64,000 nt of DNA from Paenibacillus sp. FSL R7-0337 (GCF_037969875.1 NZ_CP150218.1:124001-188000), one strand, 5' to 3'; counted from the stretch's first letter, positions 33,362 to 41,940 are shown. Numbers and translations are program-made. Notes: generated by a model from the letters alone, not told the origin.

Positions 33362-33784
33362 ATGGGAACTTATGTTGATGGAAGAACCTCACAGAATGCC
33401 AGTACTGCCAACTCTATTGCAATTCCAATTCTAGTAATTAATACTCCGCAGCTGTTCGGACAAATTGGCCTGATTACGGCTGGAGTAGGCACGAATCCAC
33501 GTGTACTTCTGAAAGGAACAGTTTCGGTTTCGCTCCCTCTTGCACTGGTTGGCATCACTGTAACCATCGTTAGAGGAACGCTGGCTACGGACCCTGTCGT
33601 GTATTCCGCTACTTCCACTTTCAGCCTTAGTGTTCTGGCTCCGCAGGTGATCACCTTCTCTGCAGATGATTTCCTCCCGACGATTACTCCACAGTTAACC
33701 TATACTGCGTTTATCAGCTCGAATCTTTTGGGTACAATTCGTGTGGGTCCTGAGAGCTTCGACGGCATTCTGGTGTCTGATTAA
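33362..33784 (+). CDS. Hypothetical beta-rich protein, possibly spore surface
   Basis: 140 residues, Thr/Val/Ser-rich and predicted all-beta (LKGTVSVSLPLALVGITVTIV, VVYSATSTFSLSVLAP, LTYTAFISSNLLG), no signal peptide, no Cys. The composition resembles exosporium/BclA-C-terminal-like surface proteins, but no family is certain. AAGGAGGTGCTTGAT precedes ATG 33362. It is flanked by the lysis pair and a YjcZ-like gene; a hairpin (33801-33837) follows. Confidence 0.72.
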   Translation: MGTYVDGRTSQNASTANSIAIPILVINTPQLFGQIGLITAGVGTNPRVLLKGTVSVSLPLALVGITVTIVRGTLATDPVVYSATSTFSLSVLAPQVITFSADDFLPTITPQLTYTAFISSNLLGTIRVGPESFDGILVSD

Positions 33785-33796
33785 TCAATGGGCTGT

Positions 33797-33840
33797 GGGA
33801 CATCCTGCTCTGCTCTAACGTCCGGGCGTGCAGGATGCCC
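33797..33840 (+). terminator. Terminator-like hairpin
   Basis: CATCCTGC (33801-33808) pairs with GCAGGATG (33830-33837), extended by GGG/CCC with a bulge, just after the stop at 33784. Confidence 0.5.
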
Positions 33841-33938
33841 TTGTACATACGCCCCAAATTATGTCCTTTTCGCCCAATCTGATAAGGCCGCTTGCTCATA
33901 TGCTATTCTGTAGTCAACATTATGAAGGAGGTAATCTC

Positions 33939-34073
33939 ATGGGTGCAGATTGCGGATACGGTGGCAATGTAGGCGGCGTGAATACTTGTGGAGTAAGTCC
34001 TTGGACATCGACAGGCGCGATTCTGGTTCTTTATATCCTGCTCGTTATTATTCTGAGTGCCTGCTTCTACTAG
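33939..34073 (+). CDS. YjcZ-family sporulation-type mini-protein
   Basis: 44 residues: a Gly/Asn/Cys-rich N-terminus (MGADCGYGGNVGG) and one C-terminal membrane span (TGAILVLYILLVIILSACFY). This is the YjcZ pattern of small spore-associated membrane proteins. GAAGGAGGTAATCTC precedes ATG 33939; a longer frame from 33828 is unsupported. The span is similar to the 28-residue gene at 31890, making two relatives flank the lysis pair. Confidence 0.85.
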   Translation: MGADCGYGGNVGGVNTCGVSPWTSTGAILVLYILLVIILSACFY

Positions 34074-34087
34074 GAGATCCAATCAGT

Positions 34088-34122
34088 CAGCGCGGTCCCG
34101 GTAATCCGGGGCTGCTCTTTTT
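34088..34122 (+). terminator. Terminator after the YjcZ-like gene
   Basis: An imperfect stem built on CCCGG-TAAT-CCGGG with flanking AGC/GCT, followed by CTTTTT. Confidence 0.65.
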
Positions 34123-34247
34123 GCGGTGCTGGATGGACAAGCCTTGCTGCCTGACGGTAAAATTAATTCGCCTTGCCCTGACAGGATGTGCGATAATAGA
34201 AGTCATTGTCTTCAGGGCAATCAGTGCTGGCATGAAAGAGGTGTACG

Positions 34248-34499
34248 ATGGAAGAGAAGGAAAAGATATATGCCATCCTTAAGCGGATTGAAGCGGAACA
34301 GCCGGTTAATCAGGAGGTAATGCAACTGGAAGCCGAAGCCTTCGCCGATATTATGGAGGAGCTCATCGACAGCCGGATGGTGGAGAATGTTAAGATCTCC
34401 AGAGCAGGGAGCGGGATTGTGACGGTTAGAACCACTGATATTAAATTGACCCGGCGTGGTCATGATTTTATTTTATTGAAGGAGTCCGGCCGAATATGA
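34248..34499 (+). CDS. Small hypothetical protein, YjcQ-like
   Basis: 83 residues, soluble. IYAILKRIEAEQP, then a helical stretch, then KISRAGSGIVTVRTTDIKLTRRGHDFI has the look of a winged-helix (YjcQ-type) domain, in which LTRRGHDFL is a recurring end motif. Possibly a small DNA-binding or phage-derived protein. AGAGGTGTACG precedes the ATG; a good terminator follows. Monocistronic. Confidence 0.75.
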   Translation: MEEKEKIYAILKRIEAEQPVNQEVMQLEAEAFADIMEELIDSRMVENVKISRAGSGIVTVRTTDIKLTRRGHDFILLKESGRI

Positions 34500-34519
34500 T
34501 CGGAATGTAGATGTCATTT

Positions 34520-34553
34520 ACCCGGCACTGAAAGAGGCCGGGTTATTTTTTTT
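34520..34553 (+). terminator. Rho-independent terminator
   Basis: ACCCGGC (34520-34526) pairs with GCCGGGT (34537-34543), followed by TATTTTTTTT. Confidence 0.9.
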
Positions 34554-34613
34554 GACTAGGGTCCCGCTTGATTATATATAAAGGGAGGTCCCATGCCGGA
34601 GACATAAGGAGTG

Positions 34614-35189
34614 CTACTTGGTTGTAATCTCTGACAACGCCTTGTCCATCTGCGTTTCATTCGACTGTACGGCTTCGCTGTCCACAGCATCAACTCCGCG
34701 GAAGACATTCTTGGTGTTCTGATAAAAGTCAAAGGCAAACTTCTTAATAGCTTCACCATCAGGGTGATTGCGCTCGACAACAGTAGCCTTGAACAGATTG
34801 GTCAGCATGTATCCGGCATCCTCGCTATGTGCGAGATAATTTCCGGCGGTGTACTCCTCCACGATCTGGGATTCGAAATCCTTAAGCTCCACAGCCGACG
34901 GAGTGTACGATTTCGCCAAAACTTCTGCAGCATCTGCTTTTTGTGTGGGCTCCGTATCCGTAGTCGCGATTTGCTGGATCGCAGATTCCCAGTTCACTGA
35001 CCCCTTCCCGGTGGAGGGTTCAGTTACAGGCGCAGGGGTTGACTGGACTGCTGTCGGCTGCGCTGCCCCGGTGGGAGTTGGGGCGGCTTGATTAGCCGGA
35101 GCGTTGCAGCCTGCGGTCAGTCCAATGACACCGCCGAATACGATCACTAGGGCGAGGGACGATATCTTTTTATACAAGGGCTTCTTCAT
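34614..35189 (-). CDS. Hypothetical lipoprotein
   Basis: 191 residues. Lipoprotein signal (LALVIVFGGVIGLTAGC, Cys about 28), then a Pro/Thr/Ala-rich linker (residues 30-65) and an acidic helical domain (FESQIVEEYTAGNYLAHSEDAGYMLTNLF). No family recognised; probably an envelope-anchored helper. GGAGGAACCGCT precedes the ATG. Monocistronic, no clear neighbours. Confidence 0.82.
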   Translation of the reverse strand: MKKPLYKKISSLALVIVFGGVIGLTAGCNAPANQAAPTPTGAAQPTAVQSTPAPVTEPSTGKGSVNWESAIQQIATTDTEPTQKADAAEVLAKSYTPSAVELKDFESQIVEEYTAGNYLAHSEDAGYMLTNLFKATVVERNHPDGEAIKKFAFDFYQNTKNVFRGVDAVDSEAVQSNETQMDKALSEITTK

Positions 35190-35458
35190 AGCGGTTCCTC
35201 CTGAATCTATCTGGTATCCATATACTATATATGTAACCTTGTCCGGGTAGATTGAATTAATATGTATGTAAAATGAAGCGGAAACTGGAAAATCGCTGAC
35301 GTCAAGGCAGCCGAAAACTGCGGGCGGTATTCCGGAAATTCAGCCTCCTGGAAGCTTGTGTTCAAGATCAATAAGGTCAAATGACAAGCTGAAATGAAGT
35401 AGAATAATACATTTGATTCTGGTACAATCTATATATTAAGTTTGAAGGAGCGGAGCAC

Positions 35459-35776
35459 ATGGATAGTGATTTGGTACAATTATTGCGGTCCGTTATTCGG
35501 GAAGAGTTAGTTTCCGTTAAGGATGACATGTCCTCAGTTAAGGATGACATGTCCTCAGTTAAGGAGGAATTAGTCACTGTCAACGAGCGTTTGGATCGAA
35601 TAGAGACAGAGCAGCAGAACATGAAGCAAGATCAGGAGCAGATTAAACGTGCTGTGCTGGAAACAAACGAGCGCCTCATCAACGTTGAGTCTTTATTGGA
35701 GAATCAGCACAGAATTATCGAACTTCTCTCAGCGCGCTCCATTGAGCAGGAAGCCAAGCTGAAGCGGATTATCTAA
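35459..35776 (+). CDS. Short coiled-coil protein with a duplicated heptad block
   Basis: 105 residues, soluble and highly charged, predicted to be one continuous coiled coil (EELVTVNERLDRIETEQQNMKQDQEQIKRAV). Near the N-terminus the unit VKDDMSS occurs twice from an exact 21-bp tandem duplication (35516-35557) and is followed by VKEELVT, a diverged third. AAGGAGCGGAGCAC precedes the ATG. It resembles small phage-tail or signalling coiled coils; function unknown. Two terminators follow. Confidence 0.8.
   Translation: MDSDLVQLLRSVIREELVSVKDDMSSVKDDMSSVKEELVTVNERLDRIETEQQNMKQDQEQIKRAVLETNERLINVESLLENQHRIIELLSARSIEQEAKLKRII
35516..35557 (+). repeat. Exact 21-bp tandem duplication
   Basis: Two identical 21-bp units (35516-35536, 35537-35557), each starting GTTAAGGATGAC, encode VKDDMSS twice inside the coiled-coil gene. 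Confidence 0.95.
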
Positions 35777-35790
35777 GTATATACACAGCA

Positions 35791-35825
35791 AGCCCCCGCA
35801 CCTTGATTTCAAGGCGGGGGCTTTT
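35791..35825 (+). terminator. Terminator of the coiled-coil gene
   Basis: AGCCCCCG (35791-35798) pairs with CGGGGGCT (35815-35822), with an inner CCTTG/CAAGG, then TTTT. Confidence 0.9.
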
Positions 35826-35843
35826 ATGCATAGAACAAAAATC

Positions 35844-35868
35844 GAGGCTCCCTTTCGGGAGCCTCTTT
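35844..35868 (+). terminator. Second, back-to-back terminator
   Basis: GAGGCTCCC (35844-35852) pairs with GGGAGCCTC (35857-35865) followed by TTT, about 20 bp after the first terminator. Confidence 0.7.
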
Positions 35869-36142
35869 CATGGGAGAGGAGAAACCGGACGAAGAGCTTA
35901 TGGGGAAACGTAAGCCTGCTCCGCGGTTGTCTACGACATTTTGTGATGTCGATAGTTACAGGATGACCCGGTTACGGGAGTTTTATACATTTGCTTACGA
36001 ATATTCTTCAGCTCCGCATTGTGACAAACTCGGACAATCTTTTTATTTCATGGAATAATTGTGGTACTATAGGCTTGGACTTATGCCCTGAAATGGCATA
36101 GTAATGTAGAGACATAAAAGCTAAAAAGCAGGTGGATGATCG

Positions 36143-36751
36143 GTGAGAGTCATATCGGGAAGTGCAAAAGGCAGGCCGCTTAAAAGTGTTCCAGGCAATG
36201 GCACACGGCCTACTACCGATAAAGTGAAGGAAGCGTTATTCAGTATGATCGGGCCTTATTTTGAAGGGGGTACAGTGCTTGATCTGTATGCGGGTACTGG
36301 AGGCCTGGGGATCGAAGCCCTTAGCAGAGGGATGGAAGCCGCAGTGTTTGTGGACATGGAGCAGAAGGCGATTGACACGGTGCGCGCAAATCTGAAGGCG
36401 GCCCGGCTGGAGGCACAGGCTGAGGTCTACCGCAATGATGCGGGAAGAGCGCTTGGGGCACTTCAGAAGCGGGGGAAAGTATTTGATCTTGTTTTTCTGG
36501 ACCCGCCTTACCGTATGAAGCATGGAGACGAGCTGATGGTTACGCTGGCGGACAAGCTGCTGTTGAATCCGGATGCAGTGATCGTGCTGGAGCATGAGTC
36601 GGGATATAGCTATCCGGAGGACATACCGGGGTTCGTGAGAACAAAGCAATCCGTCTATGGAGAGGTTACAATCTCTATCTTCCGGTATGAGGCTGCTCTT
36701 CCAGAGGGTGCCGCAAGAGGCAAGGAGGTTAATGATGAGTCTGCAAATTAG
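36143..36751 (+). CDS. rsmD: 16S rRNA (guanine966-N2)-methyltransferase RsmD
   Basis: 202 residues. MRVISGSAKGRPLKSV at the start, TRPTTDKVKEALFSMI, SAM loop VLDLYAGTGGLGIEALSRG and catalytic FLDPPY identify RsmD, which methylates N2 of G966 in 16S rRNA during 30S assembly. The GTG start has AGGTGG 8 bp before it. It overlaps coaD by 17 bp, as in the ylbH-coaD pair of B. subtilis. The C-terminus carries a short extension (EAALPEGAARGKEVND). Confidence 0.95.
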   Translation: MRVISGSAKGRPLKSVPGNGTRPTTDKVKEALFSMIGPYFEGGTVLDLYAGTGGLGIEALSRGMEAAVFVDMEQKAIDTVRANLKAARLEAQAEVYRNDAGRALGALQKRGKVFDLVFLDPPYRMKHGDELMVTLADKLLLNPDAVIVLEHESGYSYPEDIPGFVRTKQSVYGEVTISIFRYEAALPEGAARGKEVNDESAN

Positions 36752-37253
36752 AAAAGAACGTGTCGCCATCTATCCGGGAACCTTCGATCCGGTTACGCTG
36801 GGACATATGGACATTATTCAACGGGCCGCCAAGCAGTTCGACAGGCTGATTGTAGCGGTACTGAACAACCTGAGCAAGAATCCGTTGTTCACGGTCGAGG
36901 AACGGACAGAGCTTCTGCGTCAGGCGACAGCCGATATACCGAATGTTGAAGTGGACAGTTTCCGTGATCTTCTGGTTAACTATGTGAGGCAAAAGGATGC
37001 GCAGGTTATTGTCCGGGGAATCCGGACCGTTACCGATTTTGAATATGAGCTGCAGAATGCTTCTATTAATCATAATCTTGATCCTGAAGCGGAAACTATA
37101 TTTATGATGACCAATCCGAGATACTCCTATCTTAGCTCCAGTGTGGTGAAGGAGATTGCCCACTTCGGCGGGAAGGTCTCGGATTTTGTAACCCCTGAGG
37201 TGGAGCAGGCTATGAAGCTGAAGTTCAGCCGGATGGACGGCGGTTCGAAGTGA
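36735..37253 (+). CDS. coaD: Phosphopantetheine adenylyltransferase
   Basis: 172 residues. VAIYPGTFDPVTLGHMDII (nucleotide site with HxGH-type TLGH), VRGIRTVTDFEYE and YLSSSVVKEIA are CoaD hallmarks; it adenylylates 4'-phosphopantetheine in coenzyme A synthesis. AAGGAGGTTA precedes two adjacent ATGs (36732, 36735); the second has better spacing. Co-transcribed with rsmD (overlap), and its last 29 bp overlap the tail of ylbJ on the opposite strand. Confidence 0.95.
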   Translation: MSLQIRKERVAIYPGTFDPVTLGHMDIIQRAAKQFDRLIVAVLNNLSKNPLFTVEERTELLRQATADIPNVEVDSFRDLLVNYVRQKDAQVIVRGIRTVTDFEYELQNASINHNLDPEAETIFMMTNPRYSYLSSSVVKEIAHFGGKVSDFVTPEVEQAMKLKFSRMDGGSK

Positions 37254-38481
37254 ACAGCTTCACGGCAGCAGACAGCAACAGCAGAAGCGTAACAAGCAGG
37301 GTCTGAAGTCCCAAGATCTGAGGGGACAGAGTCCATATATTCAGCGCAAGGCCCGCTTGCGGCAGGGCAGCTGGGGGAGAACCCGCAAGAACCGGCAGCA
37401 CCGCAGACTGAATATGGAGCAGCGGTGTCCACAGCAGGATTGTTAACACAAAGGCAATTAGTCCATGCACCAGCCTGACTGCGGTGAACGGGAGGAAGCG
37501 GACATTAGCCGCCTTCAGCACAGTCAGTGCCTGGAGCTGGGCGCAGATGCCGCTCCAGGCCAGTCCGGCGGACAGCAGTGCCGGGCCAAGAAGACCGCCT
37601 ATAACGAAGCCTTCGGGACCTGCTGTAGCTGAAGTCATTGACCGGGCTCCGAGATGAATCTCAAGCATGCTTGCTGTAACCAGAGCCGGCAGCTGAGGGA
37701 ATAGCCGGGTAACAATACTTACGACAACTGCGAACATGATCATATAGCCGCCTACAATCATCAGGTTCTGTACGGCGGAGGATACGGACTCACCGAGCAC
37801 CTTGCCGAAGCCCCGTCCGTCCCTTGAACGGGCATCCGCTGCTGCCTGATGGATACGCCGGGGCAAAGATGCTTTTTTGGTGTGGGGGGGGCCGCCGGTA
37901 AGGCTGGGATCACTTTCTTGCTGAATAGATGAGGTTATCCTGCGGGAGCCATTGAAGCCGGCGGATAGAATACCTGCGGCTAACCCTGACAGCCAGTGGA
38001 TGACAAGCAGGGCATACCCGGCGGCAGGACTGTGCAGGAAGGCTGTTCCGACCACAATAAGCAGCGTGACTGGACTGGCATAATGTACGATAGCCGCCAG
38101 GCGTCCGGCCTCCTTGTCCGTAATGTCCCCTTGCTTGTGCAACTGCATCACTCCTCCGGCTCCGGCCGGGAAGCCGGCTGTAAGGCCGAGTACCAGCGTC
38201 CATCCGCCCGCCCCGGGAAGCCGGAAGCACCGCTTCATCAGCGGCTCAAGCAGGACGCCGATACCGTGCACGAAGCCAGATGCGCTCAGCATCTCTGAGA
38301 GGATCAGGAAGGGCAGCAGCGCAGGAAAGACCAGGGTCCACCAGAGCGTAAGTCCCGCAAGTGAAGCCTTGAATGAGGCTTCGGGTGCTAGGACTATTGC
38401 TATAGCGAGCAGAATGGCTGCAGCCCCGGGTATAAATGGAGCTGAACCCGACAGGAAGCGTCTGAATCTAAAGTTTATCAT
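37225..38481 (-). CDS. ylbJ: Sporulation integral membrane protein YlbJ
   Basis: 418 residues with 8 or more membrane spans and the Gate-like repeats of the family (LTLWWTLVFPALLPFLILSEML, GLTAGFPAGAGGVMQLHKQG, MIVGGYMIMFAVVVSIV). In B. subtilis YlbJ is SigE-controlled and needed for heat-resistant spores. The start is ATG 38481 (GAGGGGATAAC upstream); an in-frame ATG at 38550 is less likely. It is inverted between coaD and ylbL and converges on coaD with overlapping ends. The insert around residues 205-250 (SIQQESDPSLTGGPPHTKK) is a polar cytoplasmic loop. Confidence 0.93.
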   Translation of the reverse strand: MINFRFRRFLSGSAPFIPGAAAILLAIAIVLAPEASFKASLAGLTLWWTLVFPALLPFLILSEMLSASGFVHGIGVLLEPLMKRCFRLPGAGGWTLVLGLTAGFPAGAGGVMQLHKQGDITDKEAGRLAAIVHYASPVTLLIVVGTAFLHSPAAGYALLVIHWLSGLAAGILSAGFNGSRRITSSIQQESDPSLTGGPPHTKKASLPRRIHQAAADARSRDGRGFGKVLGESVSSAVQNLMIVGGYMIMFAVVVSIVTRLFPQLPALVTASMLEIHLGARSMTSATAGPEGFVIGGLLGPALLSAGLAWSGICAQLQALTVLKAANVRFLPFTAVRLVHGLIAFVLTILLWTPLLHIQSAVLPVLAGSPPAALPQAGLALNIWTLSPQILGLQTLLVTLLLLLSAAVKLFTSNRRPSG

Positions 38482-38640
38482 TAGAGTTATCCCCTCTTCA
38501 TAGCTTAGGACATGGGCAGATCTTGTTATCAATTTATGCAGGGGAGACAACCATCATGCCACAGCCGGAGTGAAGCTCCAGGGGATGGTACCACATTCTA
38601 AGTGCCGGGGCACATTCCGCAGGAAAGAAGGGGAAGAGAC

Positions 38641-39681
38641 TTGAGGCAGTATAAACGCCGGGTAGGCCTCCGCGCTTCAGCCTATTTATTTTCATTCGTG
38701 GTCATTCTCTATGTTGTGGTCTTTATGAACACGCCTTATATTGTATACCAGCCGGGAAGTGCCTCCGAGGTGGCACCGATGATCAAGGTTGAGAATGCCG
38801 ATCCGCAGGAGCAGGGGACCTTCATGATGACTACGGTCTCTGCAAGCTATGCGAATGTGGCTCTACTAATCGCTTCTGTGTTCAACTCGAATGCCGAGGT
38901 AGTATCGAAAGAGACCCGCTTGCAAGATAAGACGGAGCAGGAATATGCGGCGGAGCAGGTATTCTATATGAATAGTTCACAATCCTACGCCGTGCAGGCA
39001 GCTTATCATGCGGCAGGTGTACCCTATGCGGATGTCGTGGATTATCTGTATGTGTTCTCCGTACCTGAGGCTGCGAATCAGGACCGGTTCAAGCCCGGGG
39101 ACAAGATCATCAGTGTAGGCGGGCAAAAGGCAGCCGATCCGGCCGCTCTGTCCAAATTGCTGTCTGTTCATCAAATTGGGGATACTGTGGAGGTATTACT
39201 CCTGCGCGACGGCAAAGAGATCAAGGAGCAGGTCAAGCTGGTGGGGGTCAAGGATAAAGAAGCTGCGGCTGCACGGCCGGGATTCGGAGTCGTTATTGGT
39301 GCGGTTCAAAAGGTGGAGCCTAAGGAAGAAGGCAAAGCCGTCAGTTTCGTGGATACTAACGTGGGCGGACCCTCTGCCGGACTGATGTTCACCATGGAAA
39401 TCTACAACCGGCTTACGCCGGGAGATCTCACCAAGGGCCGGAAGGTGGCAGGTACGGGTACGATAGATGCGGAGGGGAACGTGGGGCCAATCGGCGGCGT
39501 GAAGCATAAGATTGTAGCAGCCGACCGCAAGGGCGCGGAGATCTTCTTCGTTCCGCTCAAGAACTATGATGAAGCCAAGGCAAAGGCGGAGCAAATCGGC
39601 ACGAATATGAAGCTGATTCCTGTCTCAACGCTATCCGATGCCTTGAAATACATGGAGGAGTTGCCGGTCATCAAATCCTGA
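38641..39681 (+). CDS. ylbL: YlbL-type PDZ-Lon membrane protease
   Basis: 346 residues. One N-terminal membrane anchor (ASAYLFSFVVILYVVVFM), a PDZ domain (about 110-195, FKPGDKIISVGGQKAADP) and a C-terminal Lon-type S16 protease with the Ser-Lys dyad in GGPSAGLMF and GGVKHKIVAAD. Family members (YlbL in B. subtilis) degrade the SOS division inhibitor YneA. TTG 38641 is preferred because AAGAAGGGGAAGAGAC lies before it; the frame also has GTG 38602. ylbK, present between ylbJ and ylbL in B. subtilis, is absent. Confidence 0.93.
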   Translation: MRQYKRRVGLRASAYLFSFVVILYVVVFMNTPYIVYQPGSASEVAPMIKVENADPQEQGTFMMTTVSASYANVALLIASVFNSNAEVVSKETRLQDKTEQEYAAEQVFYMNSSQSYAVQAAYHAAGVPYADVVDYLYVFSVPEAANQDRFKPGDKIISVGGQKAADPAALSKLLSVHQIGDTVEVLLLRDGKEIKEQVKLVGVKDKEAAAARPGFGVVIGAVQKVEPKEEGKAVSFVDTNVGGPSAGLMFTMEIYNRLTPGDLTKGRKVAGTGTIDAEGNVGPIGGVKHKIVAADRKGAEIFFVPLKNYDEAKAKAEQIGTNMKLIPVSTLSDALKYMEELPVIKS

Positions 39682-40951
39682 CCGGCGGCTCGAGATAATC
39701 ACTGTACAGATCGCTGCGCCGCGGGTCGGCATAAGCCCCGGCGAACACAGCGGCCGCCTGGAGGTCCCGCTCCAGCATGGAATGGGTGTAGCGGGCAGGG
39801 CTTGTAATCACCGGAAGCGCCGCTGTCTGCTTCATCTGCTTCAGCAGCTCCCGGCCGCTCTCGCGGAACCCGAGAACCCTTATGTAGCCGGGACCCTGAG
39901 AGAGAACGGAGGGGGACATCTCTGCTTTGCTGTGGTTCAGCAGGGTGTGGAGCAGCAGACGCTGGAGCCTGGTGAGCGTATACCGTCTGCTCTTGAGTTC
40001 CTGCAGCAGACCGCTGACGGTGAACTTGTCCAGCTGTGGCAGGCTGCGGAGCAGCCGGTTCTCCAAGCCTTCGTTCATATCCTGTATCGTGTGCAGCTCC
40101 GCAGCGGAACGCGTGGAGAGCACATGGCGCAGCGGCCTGGAGAAGTCTTCAAGCAGCACTGGCCCCCGGCCTGCGGCGCGCTCCCGCTCCAGGATGGACA
40201 GGGCGTACTCCGGCATGTAAGCCTCCGGTGATCCGCCCTCCTGCAGCAGCCTGCGGATGGCTGTTGCACTGGCAATGGCCGACCCGCCCTCTAGCGGGTC
40301 GTGGAAGCCCGCGCCGGTACGCGGCACGGTTAAGGGCTTGATCGCGCTGCCCAGCCGCCTTAGCGCGATCAGGTAGTGCAGGCCGAGGCTGTTGTTGGGC
40401 TGCCGCAATATATCTTCGGCATCTTCCGGGTTCTCCTCTCCCATGAAAGAGGCCTTCCAGGCCGCCGCCGCAGCTGCGCTGTAGGCGGCGGGGAAGCCCG
40501 CGCCCTCAGAGAGGCGCGCGCGGATCTCCTCCTTAAGCGCGCTGCTCTCTTTGGCCAGGAAGGCGGCCAGAGGCAGTAACACGCCCAAAGTGCCCGCTTC
40601 GGAGCCGAAGCACAGGCTGTCGACGACGCCGGTCGCCTCCAGCAGGGAGACCGCTCCGAAGGCGAACCATTCCGCTGGCTGGACGGCGTACGCCACCGGC
40701 AATTCAATAACCAGATCGGCGCCCATAAGCAGCGCCATCTCGGTGCGGGCGCGCTTGCTGACCGCCGCCGGCTCGCCGCGCTGGGTGAACGGTCCGCTCA
40801 TAATGACGACCGAGCGGTCCGCTCCCGATATTCTTTTGGCCTCGGTGAAATGATGGACATGCCCGTTATGTAAAGGGTTATATTCGGCTATAATACCTAC
40901 AGTTGACACAGTTGCATCACGCCCCATTCTGGAATCTATAATGTATATCAT
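39671..40951 (-). CDS. ylbM: tRNA(Met) cytidine acetate ligase (YlbM/TmcAL)
   Basis: 426 residues. GIIAEYNPLHNGHVHHF (nucleotidyltransferase HxGH), MSGPFTQRGEPA, VIELPVAYAVQPAEWFAFGAV and CFGSEAG identify TmcAL, which activates acetate with ATP and acetylates the wobble cytidine of elongator tRNA-Met. ATG 40951 has AGGGGG at 11 bp; GTG 40906 (VSTVGIIAEYN) matches the family's usual N-terminus and is an alternative. Ala/Arg-rich, very GC-rich codons occur in the middle (about 40440-40760). Opposite strand to its neighbours, overlapping ylbL's end by 11 bp. Confidence 0.93.
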   Translation of the reverse strand: MIYIIDSRMGRDATVSTVGIIAEYNPLHNGHVHHFTEAKRISGADRSVVIMSGPFTQRGEPAAVSKRARTEMALLMGADLVIELPVAYAVQPAEWFAFGAVSLLEATGVVDSLCFGSEAGTLGVLLPLAAFLAKESSALKEEIRARLSEGAGFPAAYSAAAAAAWKASFMGEENPEDAEDILRQPNNSLGLHYLIALRRLGSAIKPLTVPRTGAGFHDPLEGGSAIASATAIRRLLQEGGSPEAYMPEYALSILERERAAGRGPVLLEDFSRPLRHVLSTRSAAELHTIQDMNEGLENRLLRSLPQLDKFTVSGLLQELKSRRYTLTRLQRLLLHTLLNHSKAEMSPSVLSQGPGYIRVLGFRESGRELLKQMKQTAALPVITSPARYTHSMLERDLQAAAVFAGAYADPRRSDLYSDYLEPPVRI

Positions 40952-40991
40952 AAATTGTCACGCCCCCTGAAACAATAAAAAGGGAAAGTGG

Positions 40992-41021
40992 TTGACAAAG
41001 TCAGGGAATAATAGGTATAAT
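40992..41021 (+). promoter_or_regulatory. Sigma-A promoter for ylbN-rpmF
   Basis: TTGACA (40992-40997) and TATAAT (41016-41021), 18 bp apart, 28 bp before the ylbN ATG. Both boxes match consensus exactly. Confidence 0.92.
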
Positions 41022-41048
41022 AAATTTTGTTTGTTTGGAGTGATAACG

Positions 41049-41570
41049 ATGAACATTCACTTTCGCAAATTAGCGAATGCCGACGAGCCTCTGGTCCTCC
41101 ACGAAGTTGTGGATGTCAGTGAGGTTGTCACAGGGCGCAAGGATATACTTGCTGTTGCACCACTCTCAGTAGACCTTAAAGCGCTGCCCGCGGGAACCGA
41201 TAGTGTGAACGTGGTGGGAACACTGAGTGGAGAAGTGGACATGTTATGTTCACGTTGTCTGGGTGAGGTCAAGAGTAAGCTGAACATTCCTTTCGCTGAG
41301 ACCTTCAAGTGGCTTAAGCAGCCAATTCTTCCGGAAGATGATGATGAGAATCTCATTTACATCAAAGATGAGATTGTGGATCTTATCCCGTATGTGGAAG
41401 AAAATTTCGTACTGCACTTACCGGATTCGGTATTGTGCAAGGCAGACTGTCTTGGTCTTTGTCAGAAATGCGGACAGAACTTGAACGAAGGCACCTGCAG
41501 TTGCGACAACACAGTGATCGATCCAAGACTCGCTGCGTTGAAAGGATTCTTTACCAAGCAAGATGACTAA
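41049..41570 (+). CDS. ylbN: YceD/DUF177 family protein YlbN
   Basis: 173 residues. [37 protein letters not shown] and [23 protein letters not shown] are typical of DUF177 (YceD), whose Cys-rich segments may bind zinc. The function is not settled; the gene is nearly always next to rpmF and linked to 23S rRNA/ribosome maturation. TTGGAGTGATAACG precedes ATG 41049. The longer frame from TTG 40992 would start inside the promoter -35 box and is excluded. Confidence 0.93.
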   Translation: MNIHFRKLANADEPLVLHEVVDVSEVVTGRKDILAVAPLSVDLKALPAGTDSVNVVGTLSGEVDMLCSRCLGEVKSKLNIPFAETFKWLKQPILPEDDDENLIYIKDEIVDLIPYVEENFVLHLPDSVLCKADCLGLCQKCGQNLNEGTCSCDNTVIDPRLAALKGFFTKQDD

Positions 41571-41620
41571 GAACAAATCCCAAGGAATTGGGTTACAACA
41601 AAATCAGGAGGTGTCTAACA

Positions 41621-41794
41621 ATGGCAGTACCACAACGCAGAACGTCCAAGACTCGCCGTGACAAGCGTCGTACTCACTTTAAACTGGTTGTTCCAGGTAT
41701 GGTGAAATGCGAACAATGCGGAGAGCTGAAGCTTTCCCACCACGTATGTAAAGTTTGCGGAACATACAAAGCAAGAGAAATCATCAAACAATAG
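41621..41794 (+). CDS. rpmF: 50S ribosomal protein L32
   Basis: 57 residues. [19 protein letters not shown], then a zinc ribbon with CEQCGE and CKVCGTY (four Cys, so the zinc-binding C+ form). Structural protein of the large ribosomal subunit. AGGAGGTGTCTAACA precedes the ATG; co-transcribed with ylbN (50-bp gap) and closed by a terminator. Confidence 0.98.
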   Translation: MAVPQRRTSKTRRDKRRTHFKLVVPGMVKCEQCGELKLSHHVCKVCGTYKAREIIKQ

Positions 41795-41808
41795 TTTGCA
41801 CATAAGAG

Positions 41809-41841
41809 TAGCACTTCATCTGCCGGTGAAGTGCTATTTTT
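41809..41841 (+). terminator. Terminator after rpmF
   Basis: TAGCACTTCA (41809-41818) pairs with TGAAGTGCTA (41827-41836), followed by TTTTTAT. Confidence 0.92.
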
Positions 41842-41940
41842 ATGGAAAAAATGAAGCCGGGGTGGAGCTTGCATTCCTTGCACTGCGCGGGTTTTCAGGC
41901 ACTTTTCAAGCCAAAGCTTTATTTTTGCGGCGGCATGCTT

